From assembly GCA_025529335.1 (NCBI GenBank), contig JAMYHX010000672.1, positions 1 through 17,991 of the forward strand: a stretch of DNA of 17,991 nucleotides, in the 5' to 3' direction. The DNA comes from Rhizopus sp. PT2906. Lineage: Eukaryota > Mucoromycota > Mucoromycetes > Mucorales > Rhizopodaceae. The position numbers and the translations under genes are program-made. Of the stretch, positions 7,805 to 17,991 are shown piece after piece (positions within the stretch are counted from its first letter, which is position 1; each line of letters starts with the position of its first letter). The notes beneath the pieces were generated by a model. That model was not told the origin of the DNA, did not search any database, and was given only the letters and a program-made list of their open reading frames with translations.

Positions 7805-10800
7805 ATGAGCAACGAGTTACAATTACTAGGTAAAACAAAAAACGATAATAAGGAGAGAGACTAAACTATAGTGTTTAGAAAACGTTGAACTAAAGTTAGC
7901 ACTGTCAACAACGGATGCACAACTCGAAAAGAATATTCAGTTATTTCTTCCTCCTGTCTTGTTAAAATTAGCAAGCACAGATGCAGCTGTCAAACAAAAA
8001 GTCATGACCATTCTTTCTCATGTGAACAAGAGAGTAAAGAACAATAACAACATCAAACTACCGTTTGATGCACTTTTGGCACAATTCACAAACAGTCAAG
8101 TATCAGCATTTGTCAAGAATTTTACCTTGATTTATTTGGAAATGAGTGCTAGTCGACAAAGTCCCGAGGAAATCGTCAATCGATTACCAGAACTACTTCG
8201 AGGAATCAGTCAACGACCAGTTCAACAAAGAATACAGTTACTTCATGTTATCTTGCCTGTAAATACAACAACAACAAAATGAAAAAGGGAACCGATAATA
8301 ATCTTTTTATAGATTCTCAAGAAATGGAATATGGATCCTGCAGAACAAACAATGGCGAGAGAACAGCAGTTTCAATTTAATACCAGTGATGTTTCAGTCA
8401 TTTTAGGGTTCTTTTTGGATGTGATGTTGTATCAGCCCTTGACAGCAAGAGATCTTCAGGAAGGAAACCTGAAGCAACCGGGATTGAGCAAGCAGGCGAT
8501 GGAGGATGTGACGAATAAGGGTAAAGTGGAATGGACCATGACCAAGTTGAAGGATGCAAAACTGGGAATCATCCATTTTGTGTTGACGCCCATCTTCACC
8601 GACAGCGAGAGGTTGCCGTTGTTGATTGCTGGTGTCTGTGATTCAAATCAACAAGTAGCCTCTACATGTGAAGATGGTATGCATAAATGGATAGGCAGCG
8701 TAGACTATGAGGATAAAAAGACAATTCAGACGCTTTATAGGCTATATCTAGGCACAAAGGATGAAAAAGATCCGAGGTTGCAGGCATCGACTCCTATCAA
8801 GATTCGTGTGCTTCAGTATCTGACAAAATCCGTTGCAGCTGCCAACATGAACACACATATGATACAGGTCGTCTTTGATGGTATCTATGGTGAAACGACT
8901 ACGCCCAAGCTTCAAAGATTTGCATTTTCATTTCTTCAATGGTGTGCTCGAGTGGTCAGTGATTATATTTTTTTTTTAAAAAAAAAAATCTCATAACTTT
9001 ATATAGAGCACGGAAGCAAATCTGAGCCCAGTTGCGCCTATCATCGTATCTGGTCTACTAAAGTTTATAAATCAAAATGAAGAACTCAAGGGTCACGACG
9101 GCGAGAGTATCAGAGGAAGTGCTTATGTGGCATGTGGTCTTGTCGCAAAAAAAGGCAAGTTGTATATATAGATTGCTATATCCTGTTCTAATGATTGTTA
9201 ATAGTCCCTCAAGTTGCTTTATCTGACAACCAGATATTATCATTATTCTTTAATAAATTAGAACAAGAAGAACGAAACGTTAGGAGCTATGTGCAGGATG
9301 CGCTATCTTCCATGATTGAGATCTATGTAGATATTCCCGAAACAGTGCCTATCTACAAGGATCTACAGAACATTTTGTTAGAAGCTGTGCAAAAGGTATA
9401 AAAAAAAGGATGAAAAATAACAGCAACTAAAAAAGGAGATTAGAACAATGCGTATTCTCGGTATATGGCCTTAAAGTATGCAAATGCCATCTACCCATTT
9501 TCTTCTGTATTTGCTCGATATATCTGTCTTTTGGGATTCTCCAATTCTGTGACAAAACTAGAAGTAAAAGAGGAATGTTCAAGAGGATTAACGCCATTTA
9601 TTCGAAGCAAAGTCACGGGCATTGCGGAATCAGTCGATGTCGTACCTCCAACCGAGCTTCCCAAGTTTTCAGAACTGATAGAATATGTCTATACTCAGAG
9701 ACCCAGCCAGGACTATGTACTGATGTCCAAGTCGCCTACTGTCAGAGGTTATCCAACAGAAGTGTTTTCTGAAATGCTCGGTTTTATTCGCATGATTTAC
9801 GTACTCGAATCTAATCCGACAACGATCGTCATTGATAACTATGTATCTGATAAAGTGGACAATAGCATGTCGGAAGATCCTACAGTGATGAACAACTTCA
9901 AGACAAGTATTAACGAGATGTGGTCTAATGAAAGACAAGTCATCGAACACTGGCTTGAGCTTGTTCAAGCTGGTCTCAGCCCTGATCTAAGAGGTATGCA
10001 TTACGTAACGTGACTTATATGAACGTATACTCAAATCCCTCCCTTTTTAAAAGACCCTGTCTTGTTGGCAAACTCTGCCAAATGTCTACTCGAGATCATC
10101 TCTCTTGGTCCCTCATCATTATCAACTGCGTTCAATGATCGCCTTGGTTTCTTCAAATCACTGTGCCTATCAGAAAAGCTAGAGGTCAGAGCGCTCACGT
10201 CTCATATCTTTGGTATCTTAGTTAGCAATGCCTCCATCACCGACATTGAAACGATTTTGAACGAACTATGCGACCTGGTAGAGAACGAGGCTCAAAAGGA
10301 TCAAGCGCTCACTCATCGTCATGGTGCAGCTCTTGCTATTGGGTATACCATTAGTCGCTGTCAGTATCGTCGACGAGAGCTTCCTAGCGATCTTGTTCAA
10401 AAATCAGTGACAAGTCTTGCCGGCTTACTTCAGGGCACACCTGGATCAACTTTTTCAATGCTTGCAAATGCAGCCTGCCAAGCGCTTGCAGAGATCGGCC
10501 GAACTCTCAAACTGAGTCAAGACGTGAGTGATAGACTGATCCATTTAGCCAAGTCCAGCAAGGATGCAAAGGTGCAGGAACGATCTGTGCTCGCTTTGGG
10601 TCATTTGGCGGTCCCGATGAAAGGAAGTCCGTCGGTTGTTGATTCAATTATAAACTGTCTCTTGTCGACAGCAGATTCTAAGCAGGTAGAGATTGCCTTT
10701 GCGACAGGTGAGGCGCTGTCTATACTTGCCTTTGGATGGAAATCACAAGCGATGCAAAAATACAAGGATATCAGCGACATGCCTATCCTAGACACCTTTG

Positions 10801-13699
10801 AACCTTTAGACTATGATCTGCAGGACACGATAGACAAGATCGTTCGGTCGTATGTAGCCAGTGATAGATCTTGGTACAGAAAGGCAGCATGTATCTGGTT
10901 ACTCTCGATCCTAAAGTTTGGTAAAGATCAAGACCTCGTCACAGCAAATTTGCGAGTTATCCATGCTTCCTTTTCCCGTCTGCTCTCTGACCGAGACGAA
11001 TTCACACAAGAGTGTGCATCAAAGGGCCTTGGCCTTGTCTATGAATACGGTGACAGCAAATTAAAGGAGGACATGCTCTACTCACTTGTCGGCGCGTTTA
11101 CCGAAGGACGAAGGATTCAGGCACAATCTGCCACGGACAATACTGTACTGTTTGAAGAAGGCGCTTTGGGCGAAACACCTGATGGAAATTCAATCACGAC
11201 TTACAAGGAGCTATGCTCTCTTGCGTCCGAAATGAACCAACCTGATCTTATTTACAAGTTTATGAACCTGGCCAACCATAATGCCATGTGGACCTCTCGA
11301 AAGGGTGCAGCCTTTGGCTTTCAAAACCTGATGGCCCTTGCCGAAAAGGAAATGGAACCCTATCTTCCTCGACTGATCCCAAAGCTGTACAGATACCAAT
11401 TCGATCCAAACCCCCGTGTGAATCAGACAATGAAATCTATCTGGCGCTCCGTGGTTAAAGATAACCAAAAGACAATCGACGCTTACTTTAATCAAATCAT
11501 GGAAGATCTCTTGGCCGGTTTGGGTAACCATCAATGGAGAGTGCGTGAGGCATCATGTAGCGCGTTGAATGATCTTGTTCAAGGACGCAAACTAGGACAG
11601 ATCGAGCCATTCCTTGAGCAGCTGTGGCAAATGTCGTTCCGTGCTCTGGACGATATTAAAGATTCAGTACGTCAAGCGGCCACACAAACTTGTAAAACAC
11701 TTACCAAGCTAACGGTTCATTACTGTGACCCAACGACGGTCGCTATGTCGGATGGTGAGAAAGTTATGGGCATTGTCATGCCCTTTTTGCTTCATAAAGG
11801 TATTGTCTCTGATGCAGAAGATATTCAAAAATTCAGTCTGGATGCTGTTCTCCGCGTATGCAAGACAGGTGCAGTGCTCTTGAAGAAGTACATTCCTGAT
11901 ATCATTGATACGTTACTTCAGTCCCTCTCTTGTAAGTATAATCGTTAGATACCCACCGTTTTCTTACCATTTTGTTTATAGCGCTTGAACCTCAAGCAAT
12001 GAACTATTTGAGCTTTCATGTTGAAAAATACAATATCTCTCAAGAACAACTTGACAATGCTCGATTAAGTGGAGCAAAGAATTCGCCAATGATGGAAGGT
12101 ATCGAACATTGTATACATCAGATTGATGAACAAGTCATGGAGGAGTTGACTCCTCGCATATTGCATATCGTCAGAAAAGGCACAGGTTTACCAACCAAGG
12201 TAATCTTTTTTTTTATATATTTTGTATGTCCCTAAACCTTACTATATATATATAGGCTGGATGTGCTCGTTTCATTGTGACTCTCGTAATGAACCGCAGA
12301 ACAACGTTTACACCTTACGCCGATCAGTATCTTAAAGCACTGAGTGGCACCATCCGCTCAAAGAATCCTGTGGTTCGTAAATCTTATGCTACAGCAATTG
12401 GATACGTATGTCAAGTTGCTACTTATGACCGATTGGTTTCAATTGTGAAGCATCTCAAGAAACTCTACATTGAAGACGAAGGTAAGAATGAGCTTATTTG
12501 ACAGTGCATGTATTAAATAAATGTATATATAGATGAAGATGCAAAGGCAGGAAGTGCTGTAACTGTTGTCGAAATGACTCGTTTTGCTACTGACCGTGTG
12601 AACTCAATTGCCTCTAATGTTGTTCCACTTGTTTTCTTTGGAGAGCATGATCCCGAAGAGGACTTTAATAAGCTTTGGAAAGCAGCATGGGAAAATTTGA
12701 CGTCTGGTACACGCAGTATGGTTTCACTCTATGCTAATGAAATTCTTGATTTCACTCAACCATTGCTGTCCTCGTCCTCATGGAAGATCAAGCAAACAGC
12801 AGCACTTACCATTGCTGATATGTGCAAGACTTCTGAAAGTGATGTTCGATCCTATGCAGAGAAGCTTTTGCCAGTCATGATATCCACCTTGGCCACACGA
12901 TCATGGGCAGGAAAAGAGTATGTGTTGGATGCCTTTGCTCAACTGTGTATCTCCATCAAAGACGGTTTGTGCACAGGAAATGCTTTTCCTCCCTTATCAG
13001 AAATTGCTACCATCTTTGTGAGGGAAGCTAAGAGAAGAAACCGTACGTACCAACGACACGCCTTGGTCTCCTTAACCAAGTTCATGGACACATTTGGTGA
13101 GCACATTAACATGTTTGATACGGTGAACGAGTTCCTGACAGAGCTGTGCCAAATGGATGAAACTGAGGCGGTAGAAGATGAGGATAGTGATAATGCCAAA
13201 CCACTCATTCTCATGATCAAAGCGAATGCTTTCCGATCCATTGTCTCTGCGTATCGACCTAAGGCGTTTGCTGAACAAGAAAAGGAAGCTACTCCACTAT
13301 GTGACATGTTAACGGGCTGTCTGAGTGGAAATATTTGGAATGTACAATTATCTATCTTGCAGAGTTTAAAGACATTTGTAAAGCACTGCACAGATTCAAG
13401 CTTAAGAGATACGCATATACGTCAAAAGATTCTAAAAGCATGTTTTGACTCTTTGGAGGATAAAAAGTATTCTGCTATTCGTACAGCTGGTGTAGAACTA
13501 CTAGAGCAGTTATCAGAATGTACCACATGTAAGTAAAATAAGCCATTATAAGAAACAGTGATAACTAAGATAGAATATAGTTGAAGGAGACATGAAGACA
13601 GAATTGGTTGAAAATGTTCACAATGTTATCCAGAATGAACCTGTTGCTTTCATTCGCGAAACCTTACAAAAGGTGAATTTGAGTATTCAAAACAAATAA
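7805..13699 (+). CDS. ECM29: Ecm29 proteasome adaptor and scaffold protein
   Basis: A large HEAT-repeat protein that binds 26S proteasomes, links the core to the regulatory particle and takes part in assembly quality control (family knowledge). Eleven exons: 7805-7829, 7879-8258, 8313-8954, 9007-9154, 9205-9395, 9444-9993, 10054-11931, 11982-12199, 12256-12481, 12533-13528, 13581-13699 (5373 nt, 1790 aa), close to the 1.8-1.9 kDa x10^2 size of yeast and animal homologues (about 1850 residues). The 25-nt first exon gives MSNELQLL; the family N-terminus follows (FLPPVLLKLAS, ILSHVNKRVK, FVKNFTLIYLEM). Further family blocks are SRYMALKYANAIYP, LANSAKCLLEIISLGPSS, HGAALAIGYTISRCQYR, KGAAFGFQNLM, HQWRVREASCSALNDL and the C-terminal VVRKSYATAIGYV. 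All junctions keep frame. Intron 4 (9155-9204) is GC-AG; intron 3 has donor GTCAGT and a T10A11 tract. Intact. Confidence 0.95.
9155..9204 (+). other. GC-AG intron (ECM29 intron 4)
   Basis: The exon ends AAAAAAG at 9154 and the intron begins GCAAGT, matching the strong consensus of GC donors (G|GCAAGT). A branch-point-like CTAAT lies at about 9188-9192 and the acceptor is AATAG at 9203-9204. Joining G + TC gives Val and restores the expected reading (LVAKK-VPQVALSD). The nearby GT at 9159 would throw exon 5 out of frame. Confidence 0.85.
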
Positions 13700-13908
13700 A
13701 TGTATAATAGACGACATTTTATAAAGTGTTCCCATCCGATCGCATATAAATATTTTATATTAAAAATAGTCTATTTCCCCTTCTGAACTCTAATAAAAAA
13801 AAAACATTAGCTACTAAAATAGTCAAGTTTAAATGTTTTTGTTACATCGTCGTCCGGTCTATGACATCAATCAGGGTTAATAAGGTTAAATTATAGTCAA
13901 TCTTTTTC
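13700..13908. other. Short convergent spacer between ECM29 and bHLH genes
   Basis: The two genes end tail to tail 209 bp apart. An AATAAA at 13695-13700 overlaps the ECM29 stop and may be its polyadenylation signal. The rest is AT-rich with no recognisable gene. Confidence 0.5.
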
Positions 13909-14650
13909 TTACATTTCACCTAGCTTCAACTGAAGTTGCCGAGCTGTTTCCTTTAGATTTGTCTTGACTTCAACTAGATGCCTCAAGTATTCTATGGCTT
14001 TTTTTTTATGTCATTCATTAGATTTAAATCCAATACAAAAACTTACATTTCTGTAATATCATTGCTTCACTTTTGTGTCCATCACTTAAAGTAGGAACAA
14101 TATCAACCAATTGTTCGAATCCGATACGAATGTTGGCTCTTCTCTTTTGTTCTGAAGCAATATGATTAGCTCTCTTTTGTTCTTCTGTCAATAACTCATG
14201 AGGTTGCTTTGTCGGTCTCTTTGCTTTCCTTTGCTTTGGACGATCATCACTCTGGTTGGTGCAAGTACTTGATGATGACGAAGAGAGTAAAGGCGGGGAA
14301 TAAGGTTGCATTCTTTTTGGATGCTTCCTTGTAGCAGTCTTTGATGATGATTTTGTGGGCTCAGGGATAATGAGTGTATTTATCTGAATACCTCCTGGGG
14401 TATGAGCCTTGGATGTGTTTTTCGCCTGTGCTGAAGAAGAACATCTCTTGTTTAGTTTTCTCATTGGATATATCCAATGTAGTTTACTTACAACAGACAC
14501 GTTCCTGGTTGACATCATCAAAAAACATGTGTAGTCGCTGCTGTTCCAACTCTGAAAAGAGTGGATTATCTATAAAAAAGAGATGAGTATTTTTTGTATG
14601 TAGTTCTTCTTTGGCGTGATCTAACTCTGTTTATCGTTATATGCCTGCAT
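13909..14650 (-). CDS. Basic helix-loop-helix transcription factor, INO4/MAX/MLX-like
   Basis: Exons on the minus strand: 14650-14626, 14569-14492, 14430-14047, 13997-13909 (576 nt, 191 aa). Introns are 56 nt (weak donor GTTAGA), 61 nt (GTAAGT, acceptor after TTCTTCTTC, branch CTAAAC) and 49 nt (GTAAGT). Residues 1-34 include SELEQQRLHMFFDDV; 35-115 are low-complexity with Ser runs and basic patches. The basic region 116-132 (RANHIASEQKRR) has His124, Glu128 and Arg132, the triad that reads the E-box CACGTG. Helix 1, a short loop and helix 2 (ILQKSIEYLRHLVEV) follow, then a Leu-containing helix as possible zipper to the end. Such proteins usually act as dimers in the nucleus. Similarity to yeast Ino4 (phospholipid genes) and to MLX/MAX is equal by eye, so the target pathway is open. 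An upstream in-frame ATG at 14521 belongs to intron 2, not to the protein. Confidence 0.85.
14462..14479. repeat. 18-bp perfect palindrome in bHLH intron 2
   Basis: CATTGGATATATCCAATG equals its own reverse complement and carries an inverted CCAAT box on each arm. It lies between the donor and the branch point of the 61-nt intron. Its left arm recurs at 3614 and 15116. Confidence 0.9.
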
Positions 14651-15548
14651 TCAAAAGGAGGGAAATAAATAAAAGAAGAGAAAGAAATGCCTGGTAGCAC
14701 AAAACGTGGGGAGAGAGAAAGGCTGGTATTTATGATGAAGATAGTTACACCGACATTTTCCAATGGTTAATTTCTGTGTGATCTTATTGGATAATGATAA
14801 AAGTCCCAATGTCCATACCCTATTTGTGCTCCAGGGATAGTTGTTTAGCTTACAGAATAGAAGGTCTGTACACCAGTCTTCCACTTTATATGTAAGCATT
14901 GCAAAAAGAAATAGTTTGATGATGAAGAAGAACTAAGAAAGCATTTGATCCATCATCAGGTGTAAAATAGGAAAAGAAAAAAAGTATTAAAACATTATTA
15001 CGAGTAAGACAGAATATGATAATAACACACATACATCTATCACAGATAAACCTGTTACCAAGCAAAAAAAAAAACATCTTTTTTAATACTTTATAAGCTG
15101 TTCTCCATTGGATATATACCTCCGTACATGATAATTGATCATTTTCTGTACAAAAGGTATTTATCTTCTATCATTGATCTTTTCAATGCATTAAAAAGTT
15201 TAGCATGTTTTAATTTTATAAAGACTAGATCTATGTAGATCAGTTTTTAACTAAACTACCGTACACTTGTATTTTACCTAATTTATCTCGTCATGTTTGA
15301 TTACTGATGACTGCCAGAGGACTCTTTTAAGATAGACTCATTTCGAACAAGCTTGTGTGGGATTACACACTGAATTCTTACTACCATCCTTTATGCTTTT
15401 CTAGGTGTTTTTACTTGATTTGTTTGACTTTTAGCTGTTTCATTTGTCATAAAATCAAAAACAATGCTCATAGATATATAAATACGATATAATTTCTTCA
15501 GAACATATTGTTATTTTATACACATTTTCAATAATAATAATAATAAAG
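14651..15548. promoter_or_regulatory. Divergent intergenic region between bHLH and LRR genes
   Basis: These 898 bp separate the 5' ends of two divergently transcribed genes, so they should hold both promoters. No convincing gene, tRNA or E-box CACGTG is visible. CATTGGATATAT (15116-15127) holds an inverted CCAAT box; another CCAAT lies at 14759-14763. An AT-trinucleotide run (about 15529-15547) directly precedes the LRR start codon. Confidence 0.5.
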
Positions 15549-17623
15549 ATGGAAACCTACGTCAGCCCTTTCTCTTCACGTGGATATCTTATCACTTATG
15601 AAGTATCCAATATTCCCAAGTAAACCCTTCACAGCCAAATGTATACACACACAGTGGCTAATATATTATAGCTTACCAAAAAACTTGTTTATTGAAGTCG
15701 ATCCAGATAACATTAAAAAGAATGAATTCATCGAACTGATGTTACGACAAAACAATCTTGACACCCTCGAGCCCTACATTGATGCTTTAGCCGAACTCAA
15801 GAAAAACCTTATTCACTTATCTTTGAGGGATAACCGCTTCCCAGGCTTCCCGATTGAATTGATATTGCTGACAAATCTGACATCCTTGTCGCTGGCCGAG
15901 AATAGAATAGGACATATTGCAGACGGGATGATGTCTAGACTTCCTAATCTGCAGTGGTTAAATCTTTCAAAGAATCGACTAAGGGTTTTGCCTGCTGATA
16001 TCGTCAAATGCCCTCAACTAAGAGGCCTGGATGTCACAAGCAACAAGCTGACACGTACGTGAATGTCTTGTTATAATAACTGTTATTAACATACAATGTA
16101 TAGAATTCCCCGATGTCGTTTGTTCCTTATCACTACTGAAGATACTGCTTCTTGATAAGAATAAGATTGAAAACATTCTCTCGAAACACAAGCTCCCGGC
16201 CAAGCTAGAAGTCCTTTCATTAGGATCCAACAAGCTGACAAAAATACCATCATGCTTAATCCATGATCCTCCACTCGCACTAACGCACCTCGACCTCTCT
16301 GAAAATGCTCTGACCATGCTGCCATTTGCATTTATGTCCGAAGGCTATGAAAATCTGGTCAGCTTAGACCTGCATTCTTGTAAACTTGCCTGCTGTCCCT
16401 CCTGGCTATTTGTTCGACTTTCCAAATGCTGCCGATTGCGAAGATTAAACCTTTCCCTGAACCAGCTAAAGACATTGCCCAGCGAAATCTGCTTGCTCAC
16501 GCAACTACAATGGCTTAATATCAATGGAAACCGCCTTACTGCTATTCCTGAATCTCTCTCTAAACTGATCAACCTTGTGAAGCTCGGAATAGCACAGAAC
16601 AACATAGAATTGCTACCTCCTCTCTTATTTGTTCACATGCAAAAGCTAGCGAAACTTGATGTTCGAAAGAACAGGCTCACGTACTATCCTCCATCCTTGC
16701 TCTCGACTGTAAAGACACACGACCGCTTTACAAATCGTGATTTCTATGCTCCGCAAAAAGTGTTTTCCTCCTTTGATCTTCGCTCAACATGCAATCGTCA
16801 TATACGCAAGCCTAGCTTTTATGACACTCTATTCGGGAGCCGTATATGTGATCACTGTCATCCCTTTGGAGGCGAACTCGATGAACTGTACACAGCGGGT
16901 AATGTCAAGCTGCAATATGTGACTGGTCTCATCTGTAACATACAGGAAAAGACGAATGGAGACTCTGTACCTGTCCAAGCGATGTCCTTACAGGGTGCAT
17001 TTGATATCATCTCTGCCGCTCCAAATACTGATGATATCAACGTGAGAAGTATCTTACGCAAGGCTCTCTTTGAAAAATCTGATAATGGTCAAATGTTCTA
17101 CTGCGCTGATAAAAGGTTCTCCCAGAGAAACTACACATATAAAATTCTAAGCGACACAACACAACCGGTGAATTCGGAAGATGAAACTCCTGTTGAAGAA
17201 CGCGTTCGTTTGGCACTTACATCCATCCCATCCCTACGAGAAATCTCTCTGCGTACCTATTTGAACACTGTAGATAAAGGATTTTATGATGACAAGCATG
17301 AAGACTATGGTGAATACGCTGGTAAAGAACGAAGAATGGATCATAACCCCACACGCGTCAAGAGATTTATTAAAGCGGTTCTTCCTCCGATCCCAGCTTT
17401 GGCAGTAGATGATTGTCGTCAATGCGACTACTGCCTGCAATGGTACAGACAGTCCATCATACAGGTTGCTATTATATCTGTGCTTCCAGATATAGGAACG
17501 ACTACCCCCATCCGTTACAGCCTATGCTCGCTTAATTGTGCTCTGGATTCTCTTTTGAATATGTATAGATCTACAAAAGAGTGGGACGTAAAGAGCAGAG
17601 TAGCTAGGCGTTATCATAACTAA
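15549..17623 (+). CDS. Leucine-rich-repeat protein with cysteine-containing C-terminal region
   Basis: Exons: 15549-15619, 15672-16054, 16104-17623 (1974 nt, 657 aa). Intron 1 has a CTAAT branch point; an alternative pair, 15603-15654, also fits. Intron 2 is GTACGT to TATAG, 49 nt. About 13 LRRs span residues 35-352, of the LxxLxLxxNxLxxLPxxI type (for example LQWLNLSKNRLRVLP, LRRLNLSLNQLKTLP, LQWLNINGNRLTAIP), the class found in signalling scaffolds such as adenylate cyclase, SHOC2 and Sog2. No signal peptide or membrane helix is seen, so a cytoplasmic binding role is inferred. The rest (353-657) matches no domain I recognise but has Cys400-x2-Cys403, Cys589/592/595 and Cys626-x3-Cys630, which could bind zinc. 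AATAAA at 17625-17630 follows the TAA stop. Partners and pathway are unknown. Confidence 0.85.
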
Positions 17624-17775
17624 CAATAAAGAAACGTCTTTGAACCTTTTCTCTCATTTTACTGTTTCTCATGTTATACAGACAACTATATACCATTGTC
17701 CTTTTAATAAAGTATACATACAATCGTCCTCTTTAGATATATTATGAACTCAATCCTGTCCTTAACCCAGTTTAT

Positions 17776-17815
<40 letters not shown>

Positions 17816-17991
17816 GCATTAATTTGAGTACCCATTTTCCATTTTTAAACAAGCATTGCTCGTTTTTTTTTTTCTGCGTCACAATTGTCGTTTGTTTAAA
17901 TAATTTGATTCAATAAAAAAAAAGGGTATTTTATCTTTAATCCCTTTTTAAGCTCTATTCTTGTTTAAGAATAAACTCTATAAACTTCAAG
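17624..17991. other. Noncoding 3' region of the window
   Basis: No gene is seen. Possible polyadenylation signals lie at 17625-17630 (AATAAA) and near 17706-17711. T-rich and A-rich runs are common. TATTCTT (17956-17962), a 4-nt loop and AAGAATA (17967-17973) form a small perfect hairpin of unknown meaning. Confidence 0.5.
17779..17813 (+). repeat. 35-nt poly(A) tract
   Basis: An uninterrupted run of 35 A lies about 155 bp after the LRR stop codon. It may be a plain homopolymer or the tail of a retroposed sequence; I see no flanking target-site duplication. Confidence 0.9.

Noticed and set aside
12939..13391. 150-residue minus-strand open frame opposite ECM29 exon 10
   Set aside because: The + strand here is a conserved HEAT-repeat protein in continuous frame; the antisense frame has no recognisable features.
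14024..14521. Single-exon reading of the bHLH gene starting at the ATG at 14521
   Set aside because: Its first 30 or so residues come from intron 2, which has GTAAGT, a CTAAAC branch point and a TTCTTCTTCAG acceptor; the spliced model keeps a protein-like N-terminus and the C-terminal helix.
15231..15246. Small inverted repeat GATCTA-TG-TAGATC in the intergenic region
   Set aside because: A 6-bp stem in AT-rich DNA is expected by chance and has no supporting context.
15577..15582. E-box CACGTG as autoregulatory site for the bHLH protein
   Set aside because: It lies inside the LRR coding sequence (exon 1); another at 954-959 is in the retroelement. None is in the shared intergenic region, so both may be chance.
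1..17991. tRNA, rRNA, CRISPR array, bacterial-type operators or riboswitches
   Set aside because: Both strands were read and no cloverleaf, regularly spaced repeats or rRNA-like sequence was seen; gene structure is that of a eukaryotic nuclear genome.

Overview
The window is nuclear DNA from a fungus, most likely an early-diverging lineage such as Mucoromycota. It is AT-rich and has six intron-containing protein genes. Their 29 short GT-AG (one GC-AG) introns are mostly 46-63 nt, often with CTAA-type branch points. Several genes have long pyrimidine tracts just before the start codon, and there is a decayed DIRS-type (tyrosine-recombinase) retroelement of the kind common in these fungi. I call the lineage from gene style and protein resemblance; I could not run a database search. 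Exon limits were deduced by hand from splice signals, phase and protein-family continuity.

Layout: 1-210 may hold the tail of an upstream gene (weak). 280-2502 is a decayed DIRS-type element, + strand: a stray copy of the RNase H end, then a second, longer copy running from the reverse transcriptase tail through RNase H to the tyrosine recombinase, with frameshifts and stops throughout. 2797-3600 (+) is RRP15, a 60S ribosome biogenesis factor. 3812-4996 (+) encodes an unrecognised seven-helix membrane protein with GPCR-like topology. 5495-7625 (+) encodes the B56/B' regulatory subunit of PP2A (RTS1/PAR1 type). 7626-7804 is a short spacer with a perfect 24-bp palindrome and a CT/CA microsatellite. 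7805-13699 (+) is ECM29, the proteasome adaptor/scaffold, in 11 exons. 13909-14650 (-) is a small bHLH transcription factor of the INO4/MAX/MLX type. 14651-15548 is an 898-bp gap between the divergent bHLH and LRR genes. 15549-17623 (+) encodes a leucine-rich-repeat protein with a cysteine-containing tail. The window ends in noncoding DNA with a 35-A tract.

The genes do not form a pathway: ribosome assembly, a putative receptor, a phosphatase subunit, proteasome quality control, a transcription factor and an LRR protein sit side by side as in an ordinary gene-dense fungal region. The most noteworthy items are the orphan seven-helix protein with an in-frame 39-nt optional intron, the perfect palindrome before ECM29, the GC-AG intron in ECM29, the two equivalent splice solutions for LRR intron 1, and the layered DIRS remains. 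I do not see a convincing new multi-gene system.
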